From Flavobacteriales bacterium (GTDB lineage: Bacteria; Bacteroidota; Bacteroidia; DT-38): a DNA stretch of 64,000 bases. This document shows positions 27,354 to 36,976 of this stretch, in pieces. A program made the translations under genes and the position numbers. The DNA is taken from contig JABSPQ010000340.1 of the NCBI GenBank assembly GCA_013214205.1, forward strand, positions 1-64,000, given 5' to 3'. Position 1 is the first letter of the stretch. The number at the start of each line of letters is the position of its first letter. Under the pieces are notes generated by a model that saw only the letters and a program-made list of their open reading frames with translations, did no database searches and was not told the DNA's origin.

Positions 27354-29123
27354 ATGACCCTCCAGATAGCAATTGTATTAGCAGTAATCGTCTTTTTGAT
27401 AGTATTCCTCTTTAAGGAGTACTTAAGGCCTGCACTTACATTTGTTATTGCAATCACGGTTTTAATTTTAACTGGTATCCTTTCTCCAGAACAAGCCTTA
27501 TCAGGCTTTGCCAACGAGCAACTTGTCACAATAATGCTTTTACTTACCATTGGCAACGTAATTCAAAAAACATCCTTTAACGAATTTCTTTTTAAGCAAG
27601 TGTTTAGTGGGGTAAAAACCAAGAGAGGATTTCTTGCAAGAATGATGTTTTCTGTAGCAGGTATTTCGGCATTTTTCAGCAACACACCATTGGTTGCATT
27701 GATGATGCCAAACGTATATAACTGGTGTAAAAAGAACAATGTTTCGCCTTCAAAAATGTTAATTCCGCTTTCTTATGCTGCGATTTTGGGGGGATGTGCA
27801 ACATTAATTGGTACTTCTACCAATATGGTAGTAAATAGTATCGCAGTAAAACGTGGCTTACCATCATTAGAGATTTTTGATTTCTTCACAGTTGGTTTTC
27901 CTATGATGATTATCGGAATTATATTTCTGCTGATCTTTGGAGATAAACTACTCCCAGATAATGATGTAGTAAGCGAGGGGTTCGAAAAAAGTTCAAGAGA
28001 ATACTTGATAGAAACGTTGGTTTCTCCACGATCTGTTTTAATTGGAAAAACAATTGAAGAAGCCAAGCTGAGAAAGTTAGAAGACCTCTTTTTGGTGGAG
28101 ATTGTGAGGGGCGAACAGAAAATGTCGCCAGTTTCACCAGATGAAAGAATACAGAGCGATGACAGATTAATATTTACTGGAAAAACGGAAGCAGTAGCCG
28201 ATTTCGTGAGGCCAATTGAAGGATTGGAATTACCTCAAGCTGCCGAATTAGGAGATCAGGGAAACATGGATGTTGCTGAAGTAATCATCTCTCAAAACTC
28301 TAGTTTGGCTGGTAAAAAAATTAAAAACACCGACTTTAGAGCAATATACAATGGTTCCATTATTGCGGTTCACCGAAATGGTGTGAAGTTGTCGGGTAAA
28401 ATAGGTGACATCTTTTTAAAACCTGGTGATATCCTGTTGGTGCTCTCTGGTTCCGACTTTATAAAACGAGCCAGTGTTGGCCAAGCTTTTTACTTTATAG
28501 ATAAAATAAGAGAGTACAACACTGTTGATGTTAGAAAAGTAGGAATTTTAATTACTGGATTAATCTTGGCAGTTGGTCTAGAGGCGTTTGGTGTTATGGA
28601 TTTGTTTTCATCATTGGTAATCCTATTAATTCTGATTGTTACGCTGAAAATTTCTGATTTCCCAACCATCAAAAATAGCATCGATTTTAACTTGTTGTTC
28701 ATCATTGGTCTGGGATTAGCACTTGGAGAAGCCATGAGAGTTACTGAAGCCGATAAATTAATTGGCACAGGATTTAGCATTGTTACCGAACCGATGGGGG
28801 TTTATGGACTTTTTATGAGCCTGTTTTTGGTAAACAATATTTTATCTTCTTTAATAACAGGAAAAGCTGCTGTAATGGTCATGTTCCCAGTAGGGCTTCC
28901 CATCATTACAGCTCTTGGGATTGACCATGTTCCTTTCGTACTACTTATGGCATTTTCGGCTTCGGCCAACTTTTTAACCCCAATCGGCTATCAAACAAAC
29001 TTAATGGTTTATGGTCCGGGAGGATATTCGTTCGGAGACTTTTTCAGAATAGGATTGCCGCTAACATTACTATATATGTTCGTGTGTGTGGTAATCCTTA
29101 TGTATACTTTTAACCTATTATAA
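27354..29123 (+). CDS. SLC13/DASS-family permease with two RCK_C (TrkA-C) domains, probable sulfate transporter
   Basis: An inner-membrane anion symporter of 589 aa. Membrane helices occupy about residues 1-195 and 390-589; between them lie two RCK_C-like soluble domains (about 205-290 and 298-380, with ...IGKTIEEAKLRKLEDLFLVEIVRG and ...LAGKKIKNTDFRAIYNGSIIAVHR). Hallmarks FSNTPLVALMMPNV and LIGTSTNMVVN fit SLC13 substrate and Na-binding motifs. This architecture occurs in sulfate permeases, and its neighbours cysQ and cysCDN point to sulfate; dicarboxylate transport is the alternative. It is 7 bp after hisI and 4 bp before cysQ. Confidence 0.85.
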   Translation: MTLQIAIVLAVIVFLIVFLFKEYLRPALTFVIAITVLILTGILSPEQALSGFANEQLVTIMLLLTIGNVIQKTSFNEFLFKQVFSGVKTKRGFLARMMFSVAGISAFFSNTPLVALMMPNVYNWCKKNNVSPSKMLIPLSYAAILGGCATLIGTSTNMVVNSIAVKRGLPSLEIFDFFTVGFPMMIIGIIFLLIFGDKLLPDNDVVSEGFEKSSREYLIETLVSPRSVLIGKTIEEAKLRKLEDLFLVEIVRGEQKMSPVSPDERIQSDDRLIFTGKTEAVADFVRPIEGLELPQAAELGDQGNMDVAEVIISQNSSLAGKKIKNTDFRAIYNGSIIAVHRNGVKLSGKIGDIFLKPGDILLVLSGSDFIKRASVGQAFYFIDKIREYNTVDVRKVGILITGLILAVGLEAFGVMDLFSSLVILLILIVTLKISDFPTIKNSIDFNLLFIIGLGLALGEAMRVTEADKLIGTGFSIVTEPMGVYGLFMSLFLVNNILSSLITGKAAVMVMFPVGLPIITALGIDHVPFVLLMAFSASANFLTPIGYQTNLMVYGPGGYSFGDFFRIGLPLTLLYMFVCVVILMYTFNLL

Positions 29124-29127
29124 TAAA

Positions 29128-29931
29128 ATGGCAGATTTTAGAAACTTGCTTTTCGAAGCAGTTAAGGCCAGCATCGAAGCTGGAAAAGAGATAATGGATG
29201 TATATGAATCCGGTGATTTTGGTGTTGAGATCAAAGACGACAATTCGCCGCTTACCAAAGCCGACAAAAGGGGCAACGACAAGATTATGGAAATGCTTGA
29301 AGGTTGTAATCTTCCTACGTTGAGCGAGGAAGGCAGAAGCATTGATTATACAGAAAGAAAAGATTGGGATTTGTTTTGGATGGTTGATCCATTAGATGGT
29401 ACAAAAGAATTTGTGAAACGAAATGGGGAGTTCACCGTTAACATTGCTCTAATCCAAAATCAAATTCCAGTAATGGGAGTAATTTATGTACCAGTTAAAA
29501 AAGAGTTGTATTTCTCTTGTGAAGGTTTAGGTGCGTACAAATTATATGACGTTGAAAGTTCTGAAGGATTTGATTTAGATGAGTTAATCAGCAAGGCGAA
29601 TAAACTACCAATGGATAGTAACGGAAGAAAGTTTACCGTAGTTGGTAGTAGATCTCATAAATCTGTTGAAACAGAAGAATTTATTGCAAAATTATCCGAG
29701 AAACATGGCGATATCGAAATGCTTTCAATAGGCAGTTCGCTTAAATTGTGCATGGTTGCAGAGGGCAAAGCAGATGTATATCCACGTTATGCTCCAACTA
29801 TGGAATGGGACACAGCAGCTGGTCATGCAATTGCATTAGGAGCAAATAAAAATGTGTTAGATTACACCACGGATGCGCCAATGCTGTACAACAAAGAAAA
29901 TTTATTAAATAATTGGTTTGTTGTGCAATAG
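29128..29931 (+). CDS. cysQ: 3'(2'),5'-bisphosphate nucleotidase CysQ
   Basis: CysQ hydrolyses PAP (and PAPS), the by-product of sulfotransfer, to AMP. It belongs to the inositol monophosphatase superfamily: SEEGR (metal Glu, about 69-73), DPLDGTKEFVKRNGEF (about 87-102) and the C-terminal WDTAAGHAI metal Asp. 267 aa, standard. Beside the SLC13 permease and not far from cysCDN, it completes a sulfate uptake/activation/PAP recycling set. Confidence 0.94.
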   Translation: MADFRNLLFEAVKASIEAGKEIMDVYESGDFGVEIKDDNSPLTKADKRGNDKIMEMLEGCNLPTLSEEGRSIDYTERKDWDLFWMVDPLDGTKEFVKRNGEFTVNIALIQNQIPVMGVIYVPVKKELYFSCEGLGAYKLYDVESSEGFDLDELISKANKLPMDSNGRKFTVVGSRSHKSVETEEFIAKLSEKHGDIEMLSIGSSLKLCMVAEGKADVYPRYAPTMEWDTAAGHAIALGANKNVLDYTTDAPMLYNKENLLNNWFVVQ

Positions 29932-29973
29932 AAGCCAATTAAAACTGATAATTTCATGACATTATAAGAATGT

Positions 29974-31062
29974 ATGGGTAAGAAAGCATTAATCACGGGA
30001 ATTACAGGACAGGACGGGGCTTATTTGGCTGAACTGCTTCTTGAAAAAGGGTACGAAGTGCACGGAATTAAGAGAAGAAGTTCTTCTTTTAACACCACGC
30101 GAATAGATCATTTGTATAAAGATCCGTTAGAAAGCAAAGTGAATTTTTATTTGCACTATGGCGATTTAACAGATTCTACCAACTTAATTAGAATTGTTCA
30201 GGACGTTCAACCAGATGAAATTTATAACCTTGCAACACAATCGCATGTTAAGGTTTCTTTCGAAACACCTGAGTATACTGCAAATGCAGATGCTTTAGGA
30301 ACTTTACGTTTGTTGGAGGCAATAAGGATTTTGGGTCTCGAAAAGAAAACAAGGTTCTATCAAGCGTCTACATCCGAAATGTATGGCTTGGTTCAGGAAG
30401 TACCTCAAAGCGAAACCACACCTTTTTATCCAAGAAGCCCTTACGGTGTTGCAAAGCTGTACTCGTATTGGATAGTGAGAAACTATAGGGAAGCCTACGG
30501 AATCTATGCATGTAATGGCATCTTATTCAATCATGAAAGTCCTATTAGAGGCGAAACATTTGTAACCAGAAAGATTACTAGAGCTGTAGTAAGGATTAAG
30601 TTAGGTTTGCAGAAAAAGATTTTCCTCGGAAACTTAAATGCGGAAAGAGATTGGGGGCATGCTAAAGATTATGTTGAAGGCATGTGGAGAATGATGCAGC
30701 ACAGTGAAGCCGATGATTTTGTATTAGCAACTGGTGTTAACGTTAGCGTTAGAGATTTCGTTGAATTGGCTTTAAAAGAAGTTGACATCAAGGTGAAATG
30801 GGAAGGTGAAGGCGAGGATGAAAAAGGTATTAATGTAGCTAACGGCGAGGTAATTATTGAGGTTGATCCGAAGTATTACAGACCAACCGAAGTAGAAATT
30901 TTGCTTGGTGATGCAACCAAGGCCAAAAATATTTTGGGCTGGGAGCCAACGCATACATTAGAAAATTTAGTAAGAGATATGGTTGCTGGTGATATGAACG
31001 ATGTAAATCGCGATAAATATTTACTAGAAGGTGGTCATAAAGTAATGGACTTTAACGAATAA
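29974..31062 (+). CDS. gmd: GDP-mannose 4,6-dehydratase
   Basis: Gmd converts GDP-D-mannose to GDP-4-keto-6-deoxy-D-mannose, the branch point to GDP-L-fucose, GDP-colitose, rhamnose and perosamine. An extended SDR of 362 aa: NADP-binding [21 protein letters not shown] (G11-x-x-G14), [13 protein letters not shown], catalytic STSEMYG and [10 protein letters not shown] (YxxxK). A GDP-fucose synthase follows 4 bp later, so both lie in one operon. It may also feed the colitose-type genes at 50.8-53.0 kb. Confidence 0.97.
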   Translation: MGKKALITGITGQDGAYLAELLLEKGYEVHGIKRRSSSFNTTRIDHLYKDPLESKVNFYLHYGDLTDSTNLIRIVQDVQPDEIYNLATQSHVKVSFETPEYTANADALGTLRLLEAIRILGLEKKTRFYQASTSEMYGLVQEVPQSETTPFYPRSPYGVAKLYSYWIVRNYREAYGIYACNGILFNHESPIRGETFVTRKITRAVVRIKLGLQKKIFLGNLNAERDWGHAKDYVEGMWRMMQHSEADDFVLATGVNVSVRDFVELALKEVDIKVKWEGEGEDEKGINVANGEVIIEVDPKYYRPTEVEILLGDATKAKNILGWEPTHTLENLVRDMVAGDMNDVNRDKYLLEGGHKVMDFNE

Positions 31063-31066
31063 TAAA

Positions 31067-32002
31067 TTGGATTCAAACGACAAAATATTTGTTGCAGGGC
31101 ATAAGGGGATGGTGGGAAGCGCCATCGTTAGGAAATTAGTAGCCGAAGGGCACACTAAAATTGTTACTGTTTCTTCTAAAGATTTAGACCTGACTAAACA
31201 GCAGGAGGTCAGTGATTTTTTTACAGACGAACGGCCGGATTATGTATTTCTTGCTGCTGCTAAAGTTGGCGGCATTCATGCAAATAATTCTTTTGGTGCG
31301 GAGTTTATCTACAATAACTTGATGATTCAAACTAACGTTATTCATCAGGCTCATTTAACCAATGTTAAGAAACTGGTTTTTATGGGTTCTTCTTGTATTT
31401 ATCCTCGCATGGCACCACAGCCACTTAACGAAAGCAGCCTGTTAACAGGGCCACTAGAGCCAACAAACGAATCATATGCAATCGCAAAGATTGCAGGGAT
31501 AAAAACCTGTCAGGCCTACAATGCGCAATACGGAAGCAATTTTATTTCTGTTATGCCAACCAATTTATATGGTCCAAACGATAACTACGATTTAGAAAAC
31601 TCGCATGTGTTGCCAGCGCTTCTTAAGAAGATTTACATGGCAAAAATTGATGAGTTGGAAAGTGTTGATATTTGGGGATCGGGCAAGCCCAAACGTGAGT
31701 TTTTACACGTTGACGATTTGGCTGAGGCTACCTATTTTCTGATGCAGAACTATAACGATCCGAGCTTGATAAACATCGGCACAGGAGAGGATTTAAGTAT
31801 TAAGGAATTAGCCGAGTTAATCTGTGGTATTGTTGGATTTAAAGGTGAATTATTATTCGATACTTCAATGCCAGATGGCACACCAAGAAAACTTTTGGAT
31901 GTTTCTAAACTCCGAGATCTTGGTTGGAAACACAAAACAAAGTTGAAAGATGGAATCGCTGATGTTTATGAGAGCATCGCAACTGCTGGTATATTTGCGT
32001 AA
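31067..32002 (+). CDS. fcl: GDP-L-fucose synthase
   Basis: Fcl (WcaG) epimerises and reduces GDP-4-keto-6-deoxy-mannose to GDP-L-fucose. 311 aa from a TTG start ([20 protein letters not shown]). It shows the SDR glycine motif [17 protein letters not shown] with the active-site Ser/Cys, and YAIAKIAG (YxxxK). It lies directly behind gmd (4 bp), the classic pairing. A paralog at 50824-51762 may serve a different product. Confidence 0.94.
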   Translation: MDSNDKIFVAGHKGMVGSAIVRKLVAEGHTKIVTVSSKDLDLTKQQEVSDFFTDERPDYVFLAAAKVGGIHANNSFGAEFIYNNLMIQTNVIHQAHLTNVKKLVFMGSSCIYPRMAPQPLNESSLLTGPLEPTNESYAIAKIAGIKTCQAYNAQYGSNFISVMPTNLYGPNDNYDLENSHVLPALLKKIYMAKIDELESVDIWGSGKPKREFLHVDDLAEATYFLMQNYNDPSLINIGTGEDLSIKELAELICGIVGFKGELLFDTSMPDGTPRKLLDVSKLRDLGWKHKTKLKDGIADVYESIATAGIFA

Positions 32003-32023
32003 ATAGCCACCTAACAAGCCAAT

Positions 32024-33610
32024 TTGAGAGAGCCAATAATAATCTTATTGCTAGTTATTGTATTCAGCCTTAAAGCTGAGGCGCAGGAGAATTATTATCA
32101 TCTAAATCACAATTATTCCATTGGTTATGGCCAAGCACTAAACAGTTTAGATACAATTGTTCATACTGGTGTAAAGCCGTTAAACCCTCGCTGGACAAAC
32201 AAGGCGCTAAATGTTGGAGCTACCGATACCTCCACCCGAAAGTGGTTTTACCGAAAATTTAAGCAAGATCACCTCATTCATATCAAAGGAAAAGATTTTG
32301 ATTTAACCATCGATCCCCTTTTTAATTTCAGTTACGGTATCGATATAGCCGACACCACTCTAAGAGCTGATGAAGTAAATTTTATTAATAATACACGTGG
32401 GGCAATGCTTACTGGCAGAATTGGTGAGGCCATTACATTTAGTACCACATTTTACGAGAATCAAACTTACTTTAGAGAGTACATTGATAATCATGTTCGC
32501 TCTAAGGAGGTTCGAGATAGTTATAGCAGATTAACGGGAATTGTACCCGGGCAAGGGCGTGTAAAAAACTTCAAAACTTATGGTTTTGATTACGCCATGG
32601 CTTCTGGAAGTGTTACGCTTACCCCCAACGACAAATTAAGTTTTAGCTTAGGCAATGGTAAACATTTTATTGGTGATGGATATCGTTCTTTGTTTCTATC
32701 CGACAACTCGTCTAACTACCCTTATTTTAGTGCTACCGCCAACTTAGGTAAGATTCAATACACCACCATTTATTCGGTGTTGCAAAACTATTATCGAATT
32801 CCTGGTTTCCCTACCGGCGATGCTTTGTTTCAACGGAAAAAGGCCAGTTTTAGTTATTTAAGTTGGAATGTTACCAAGAGAATTCAGCTTGGATTTTTTG
32901 AGGGGATTATTTGGGAATCCCTTGATTCTTCAATGACGTCAGACTTTAACTACAACTTCTTAAATCCTCTTATTTATACCAGAACATTGCAATATTCATT
33001 AAGCAATCAAATTAACACTTTGATTGGTTTAAGTGCTAAGGTAGAGTTGTTTAATAGGGCGGAGCTGTATAGTCAGTTAATGTTGGATGGGTTTAAAGAA
33101 CATGACAAAGTAGGTTATCAAATTGGCTACAAAGGATACAACTTTGGGCACATCAAAAATTTATTTGTTCAGCTAGAGTACAACAGCACAAGTGCGTTTA
33201 GCTATGCGCATGCAGATTCTTCTCAAAATTACGCTCATATGTACGAGCCGTTAGCTCATCCAATGGGAGCGAATTTTTCTGAATTGGTTTCCATTGTAAA
33301 CTACGAGATCAAGAGTTTTAGACTAGCTATGAAGTATAATTATGCGAAATCAACCAAAGATTCTGTCAATACAAACGTTGGCAATAATATTTTTGCTTCC
33401 GAAGACAACGGAAAAGCAGAAAATGGTGTCTCTAATAGTATAAGCTATTTAGATTTAAGCCTTTCGTACCTGCTTAACCCTAAAACCAATATGAGGTTAA
33501 CAGCAGGGGTTTCAGGTAGAATTAATGATAATGTGATGGGAAAAGAAATCAGTAAGTTTTTTTATATAGCTTTTAGAACTTCGTTAACAAACAGTTACTA
33601 TGATTTTTAA
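32024..33610 (+). CDS. RemB/Wzi-like outer-membrane beta-barrel protein, copy 1
   Basis: 528 aa from a TTG start, with a signal peptide (IIILLLVIVFSLKAEAQ). The body is rich in alternating beta strands and aromatic residues as in outer-membrane barrels. Conserved blocks shared with the second copy at 34748 are FIGDGYRSLFLSD, SYLSWNVTKRIQLGFFEG and YEPLAHPMGANF. I associate these blocks with proteins annotated as gliding-motility protein RemB in flavobacteria, and more loosely with Wzi-type capsule proteins; that is memory, not search. Its place between gmd-fcl and a WecA-like transferase suggests a role in surface polysaccharide export or attachment. Confidence 0.6.
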   Translation: MREPIIILLLVIVFSLKAEAQENYYHLNHNYSIGYGQALNSLDTIVHTGVKPLNPRWTNKALNVGATDTSTRKWFYRKFKQDHLIHIKGKDFDLTIDPLFNFSYGIDIADTTLRADEVNFINNTRGAMLTGRIGEAITFSTTFYENQTYFREYIDNHVRSKEVRDSYSRLTGIVPGQGRVKNFKTYGFDYAMASGSVTLTPNDKLSFSLGNGKHFIGDGYRSLFLSDNSSNYPYFSATANLGKIQYTTIYSVLQNYYRIPGFPTGDALFQRKKASFSYLSWNVTKRIQLGFFEGIIWESLDSSMTSDFNYNFLNPLIYTRTLQYSLSNQINTLIGLSAKVELFNRAELYSQLMLDGFKEHDKVGYQIGYKGYNFGHIKNLFVQLEYNSTSAFSYAHADSSQNYAHMYEPLAHPMGANFSELVSIVNYEIKSFRLAMKYNYAKSTKDSVNTNVGNNIFASEDNGKAENGVSNSISYLDLSLSYLLNPKTNMRLTAGVSGRINDNVMGKEISKFFYIAFRTSLTNSYYDF

Positions 33611-33682
33611 TTGGATAAATATGTCATCCTCCAATAACAAGCATTTGATTATTCGTAAATTCGCACCAACAAACAAAGTTGC

Positions 33683-34732
33683 ATGGGAATTGGAAGTTTA
33701 GTTTTAGGTTTTTTAACCTCATTTGTTGTGGTGCTTTTTATTGTGCCATCGCTAATAAAGGTTGCCGAATTAAAAAATCTTATTGATGAGCCTGGAGATG
33801 GAAGAAAGCTCCATAAGAAAGGGATTCCTTCAATTGGTGGCATCATTATTTTTGCAGCAACACTATTTTCCTATTCGCTTTGGTACCCCGATAACGATAT
33901 TGGAAAGTTCAAATACATCATATCTTCTCTTTTAATTCTGTTTTTTGTAGGCGCAAAGGATGACATTATTGGAACCGCACCTGTTAAAAAAATGTTGGCC
34001 AATATAATTGTTGCCTTAATGCTTGTTTTGATGGCAAAGATCAAAATAACAAGTCTTCATGGGATTTTTGGCGTGTTAGAAATTCCTGAATACGCAAGTA
34101 TATTTCTGTCGTTGTTCACGTATGTAGTAATAATAAATGCGCTCAACTTGGTAGACGGTGTTGATGGCTTAGCAAGTGGTGTCGGCATTATTGCCACCTG
34201 TTGCTTTGGCACGTGGTTTTATTTGGCTCATGAAGACCTACTAATGGCCAGCTTGGCCTTCTCGTTAGCAGGTGCATTGGTTGCCTTTATGTTTTTCAAC
34301 TTCTCGCCAGCGCGAATTTTCATGGGCGACTCAGGTTCATTAACCATCGGCTTAATCATTGCAATTTTGGCTATGGAGTTAATAGAGTTTGATAAAGCAG
34401 ACTTGCCTGATATATTACAGGGCATCTCTAAACCAGTATTCGCAATTGCCGTTCTTATATACCCATTATTGGATGTATTAAGAATTTTTCTTTACAGAAC
34501 AATTAAAGGTGTATCTCCTTTTTCGCCCGATAAAAAGCACATTCATCACAGATTAATAAGTGTTGGCCTTAACCACAAGCAAACTGCTATAACCATTTAT
34601 TTGTTTAACATTAGCATAGTTGCTTTGTGCCTTGCTACCAAAGGGCTCGATCCAAGTGTGGCATTGTTCATTGTATTAGGAACGGCCATATTGCTTGTTC
34701 AGATCCCATTTTTTCTGAAGAAGAAAGAATAA
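33683..34732 (+). CDS. WecA/TagO-like undecaprenyl-phosphate sugar-1-phosphate transferase
   Basis: A polytopic inner-membrane enzyme (349 aa, about 10 helices) of the MraY/WecA family (PF00953) that starts lipid-linked glycan synthesis by moving a HexNAc-1-phosphate onto undecaprenyl phosphate. Motifs: GAKDD (D93-D94), NALNLVDGVDGLASG (about 152-166, with the catalytic/metal Asp residues), FMGDSGSL and the cytoplasmic loop KKHIHHRLI typical of WecA rather than MraY. The two RemB-like genes on either side suggest a polysaccharide locus. Sugar specificity cannot be read from sequence. Confidence 0.88.
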   Translation: MGIGSLVLGFLTSFVVVLFIVPSLIKVAELKNLIDEPGDGRKLHKKGIPSIGGIIIFAATLFSYSLWYPDNDIGKFKYIISSLLILFFVGAKDDIIGTAPVKKMLANIIVALMLVLMAKIKITSLHGIFGVLEIPEYASIFLSLFTYVVIINALNLVDGVDGLASGVGIIATCCFGTWFYLAHEDLLMASLAFSLAGALVAFMFFNFSPARIFMGDSGSLTIGLIIAILAMELIEFDKADLPDILQGISKPVFAIAVLIYPLLDVLRIFLYRTIKGVSPFSPDKKHIHHRLISVGLNHKQTAITIYLFNISIVALCLATKGLDPSVALFIVLGTAILLVQIPFFLKKKE

Positions 34733-34747
34733 TCAAACGCTAACAAC

Positions 34748-36331
34748 GTGCGGATTCTTACTGTAGTTTTATTATCAATAATTGCCATCTTAACGCAAGA
34801 TCGCATCGCTATTGGTCAACAAAACACTTTGCCACTTACTAGAGCTATTTCAGGACGCTCTGGAGTACTTCTTAACGACACAGGGGTATATTTTCATACT
34901 TCCATTAAACCATACGTAAAGGCAGATCTATATAAGGCTATTGATACCAAAGTTATTATTGATCCATTATTGGGAACCCATGGTAAAAGCGCTTTTATGG
35001 ATGCGCTATTGGGCAATTTACTATACAAGAAAACGGATAAGATCCAGTTTTCACTCGATCCTATTTTAACTGCGCAGATTGGTTATGGAAATAGTATTTT
35101 ATCTTCTTTTCAAGCTGGGGCAGGTTTTAATCTAGACCTAGGAAAAAAATGGAGCATCGATTCTAAGTTTTACGCTTCTGTCGATAAATTCCCTAATCAC
35201 ATAAAGAGTTTTGCCTATCAGAACAGAGTTGTTCCGGGCCGCGGATTTGCTTCGGAGTTGGCGGGTCATTCCCATGTTGGTTTTGGTAGTCGGTACTTCG
35301 AAACACACGTTAATTACGCTCCATCAAAACATTTTCACATTCAGGCTGGGCACGGAAAGAATTTTATTGGCGATGGATACAGGTCGTTGCTGCTCTCAGA
35401 TTACTCGAATAGTTACCCGTATGTAAGAGTAAATACGAAAATTTGGAAGGTGAATTATGTGAATTTATTCATGAACTTAAAGGACATAAGCAACTCATCT
35501 CGGTATTTCGATTCTAAAAATAAATACGTTTCAATTCATTATTTAAGTTGGAACATTACCAAAAGAATTAACCTCGGAATTTTTGAAGGGGTAGTTTTCG
35601 AATCTAGAGACAGCAGTAAGTCAATGGGTTTTGATTTCAATTACGTCAATCCAATTATTTTCTTTAGACCAGTTGAATATGCTCAAGGCTCTGCCGACAA
35701 TGTAATTTTGGGTTGGAGCATGAAATTTAAACTGTTTAAGAAACAACAGCTTTATTTTCAAATGGTGTTAGATGAGTTTTTGAAGGATAGCATAGTTGCT
35801 CGAACAGGCTGGTGGGCCAATAAATACGGTTTTCAATTAGGCTTTAAAAGTTTTGATGTGTTCAAAATTGATGGCTTAAAAATTCAGGGTGAATTTAACA
35901 TTGTTCGACCCTATACTTATTCTCATAATCAGGTATCACAGAATTATGGTCATTACAATCAGCCATTGGCGCATCCTATGGGGGCTAATTTTGTTGAAGC
36001 CATCGGAATTGCTAGATATTACAGGAAGCGATGGGGCTTTCAGGGGAAGGTAGTTTATGCCGAATATGGCCTTAACGATTCGCTTAATTATGGGAAAGAC
36101 ATATTTGTAGCCAATACTTCCAGACCCTACCAAACGGGTGTTACCATCGGACAGGGTGTTAATGAGAAATTATTGGTATCCGAGTTAGGTGTATCTTATT
36201 TGTTAAATCGGCTTTCTAATTTAACGATAGAGCTTAACTTTGCAAACAGAACAACAAGCAGAAACGGTTCCTATAACTTTGTAATGTTCGGCATTCGAAC
36301 AAATATATTAAATCGGTATTACGATATTTAA
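34748..36331 (+). CDS. RemB/Wzi-like outer-membrane beta-barrel protein, copy 2
   Basis: 527 aa from a GTG start (MRILTVVLLSIIAILTQ), with a signal peptide ending near IAIGQQ. It shares with copy 1 the blocks FIGDGYRSLLLSD, HYLSWNITKRINLGIFEGV and NQPLAHPMGANF, plus FDFNYVNPIIFFRPVEYAQG and WWANKYGFQLG, which I recall from RemB-annotated proteins. It starts 15 bp after the WecA-like gene and is followed 12 bp later by the SCO gene. The two copies are diverged in the N-terminal 150 residues, so they probably do not do the same thing. Confidence 0.6.
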   Translation: MRILTVVLLSIIAILTQDRIAIGQQNTLPLTRAISGRSGVLLNDTGVYFHTSIKPYVKADLYKAIDTKVIIDPLLGTHGKSAFMDALLGNLLYKKTDKIQFSLDPILTAQIGYGNSILSSFQAGAGFNLDLGKKWSIDSKFYASVDKFPNHIKSFAYQNRVVPGRGFASELAGHSHVGFGSRYFETHVNYAPSKHFHIQAGHGKNFIGDGYRSLLLSDYSNSYPYVRVNTKIWKVNYVNLFMNLKDISNSSRYFDSKNKYVSIHYLSWNITKRINLGIFEGVVFESRDSSKSMGFDFNYVNPIIFFRPVEYAQGSADNVILGWSMKFKLFKKQQLYFQMVLDEFLKDSIVARTGWWANKYGFQLGFKSFDVFKIDGLKIQGEFNIVRPYTYSHNQVSQNYGHYNQPLAHPMGANFVEAIGIARYYRKRWGFQGKVVYAEYGLNDSLNYGKDIFVANTSRPYQTGVTIGQGVNEKLLVSELGVSYLLNRLSNLTIELNFANRTTSRNGSYNFVMFGIRTNILNRYYDI

Positions 36332-36343
36332 AGCCATTGAAGA

Positions 36344-36976
36344 GTGAGTAATTTAAGAATATTCTTGTGTGTGTGTGTGGCCATTGCATTGGCATCTTGC
36401 GGAGAAGGGACTAAAAATCGTGATTTAAGCATTTGGGGACCCAAGGGCCTAGACGAAGCAGGAGATACTGTTTACCACTCAGTAGGCGACTTTAAATTCA
36501 TCAATCATAAGGGGGAAAGTATTGTTCGCAACGATTTTAACAATCAAGTTTATGTGGCCAACTTCTTTTTTGCAACCTGTCCAGAGATTTGCCCTAAAAT
36601 GCAAAATCAAATGCGTAGGGTTCAGGAAGCCTATAAAAACACCGATAAATTAAGATTGATCTCACACACCGTGAACCCAGTGCAAGATACTGTAGAGGCT
36701 TTGGCTGCTTATGCCGAAGAGCTTGATATATACGATCGCTGGGATTTGGTGACCGGTGATAAAAAAGAAATTTATGATTTGGCTAGGCAGGGTTACTTTG
36801 TAACTACTTTGGATGGCGACGGTGGTAAAAGCGATTTTATCCATAGCGACAAACTGGTTTTGGTAGATGCACAAGGTAGGATTAGAGGTTATTACATTGG
36901 CTTGGATAGTGTGGCAGTTGATCAGTTAATTGTGGATATTTGGAAACTGATTCAGCCCGAAAAAAGAAAAATATGA
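36344..36976 (+). CDS. SCO1/SenC/PrrC-family copper chaperone lipoprotein
   Basis: SCO proteins deliver copper to the CuA site of cytochrome c oxidase or act as thiol reductants. The 210-aa protein (GTG start) has a lipobox ending at C19 (ALASC), a thioredoxin-like fold and the copper ligands C79-x3-C83 (FFATCPEICPKM) and H167 (FIHSDKLVL). Its TGA overlaps the ATG of a DUF420 membrane protein (ATGA), a partner also tied to oxidase assembly. Confidence 0.92.
   Translation: MSNLRIFLCVCVAIALASCGEGTKNRDLSIWGPKGLDEAGDTVYHSVGDFKFINHKGESIVRNDFNNQVYVANFFFATCPEICPKMQNQMRRVQEAYKNTDKLRLISHTVNPVQDTVEALAAYAEELDIYDRWDLVTGDKKEIYDLARQGYFVTTLDGDGGKSDFIHSDKLVLVDAQGRIRGYYIGLDSVAVDQLIVDIWKLIQPEKRKI

Noticed and set aside
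29128-29931. Inositol monophosphatase instead of CysQ
   Set aside because: Same superfamily, but the DPLDGTKEF motif and the sulfate-gene neighbours favour bisphosphate nucleotidase.
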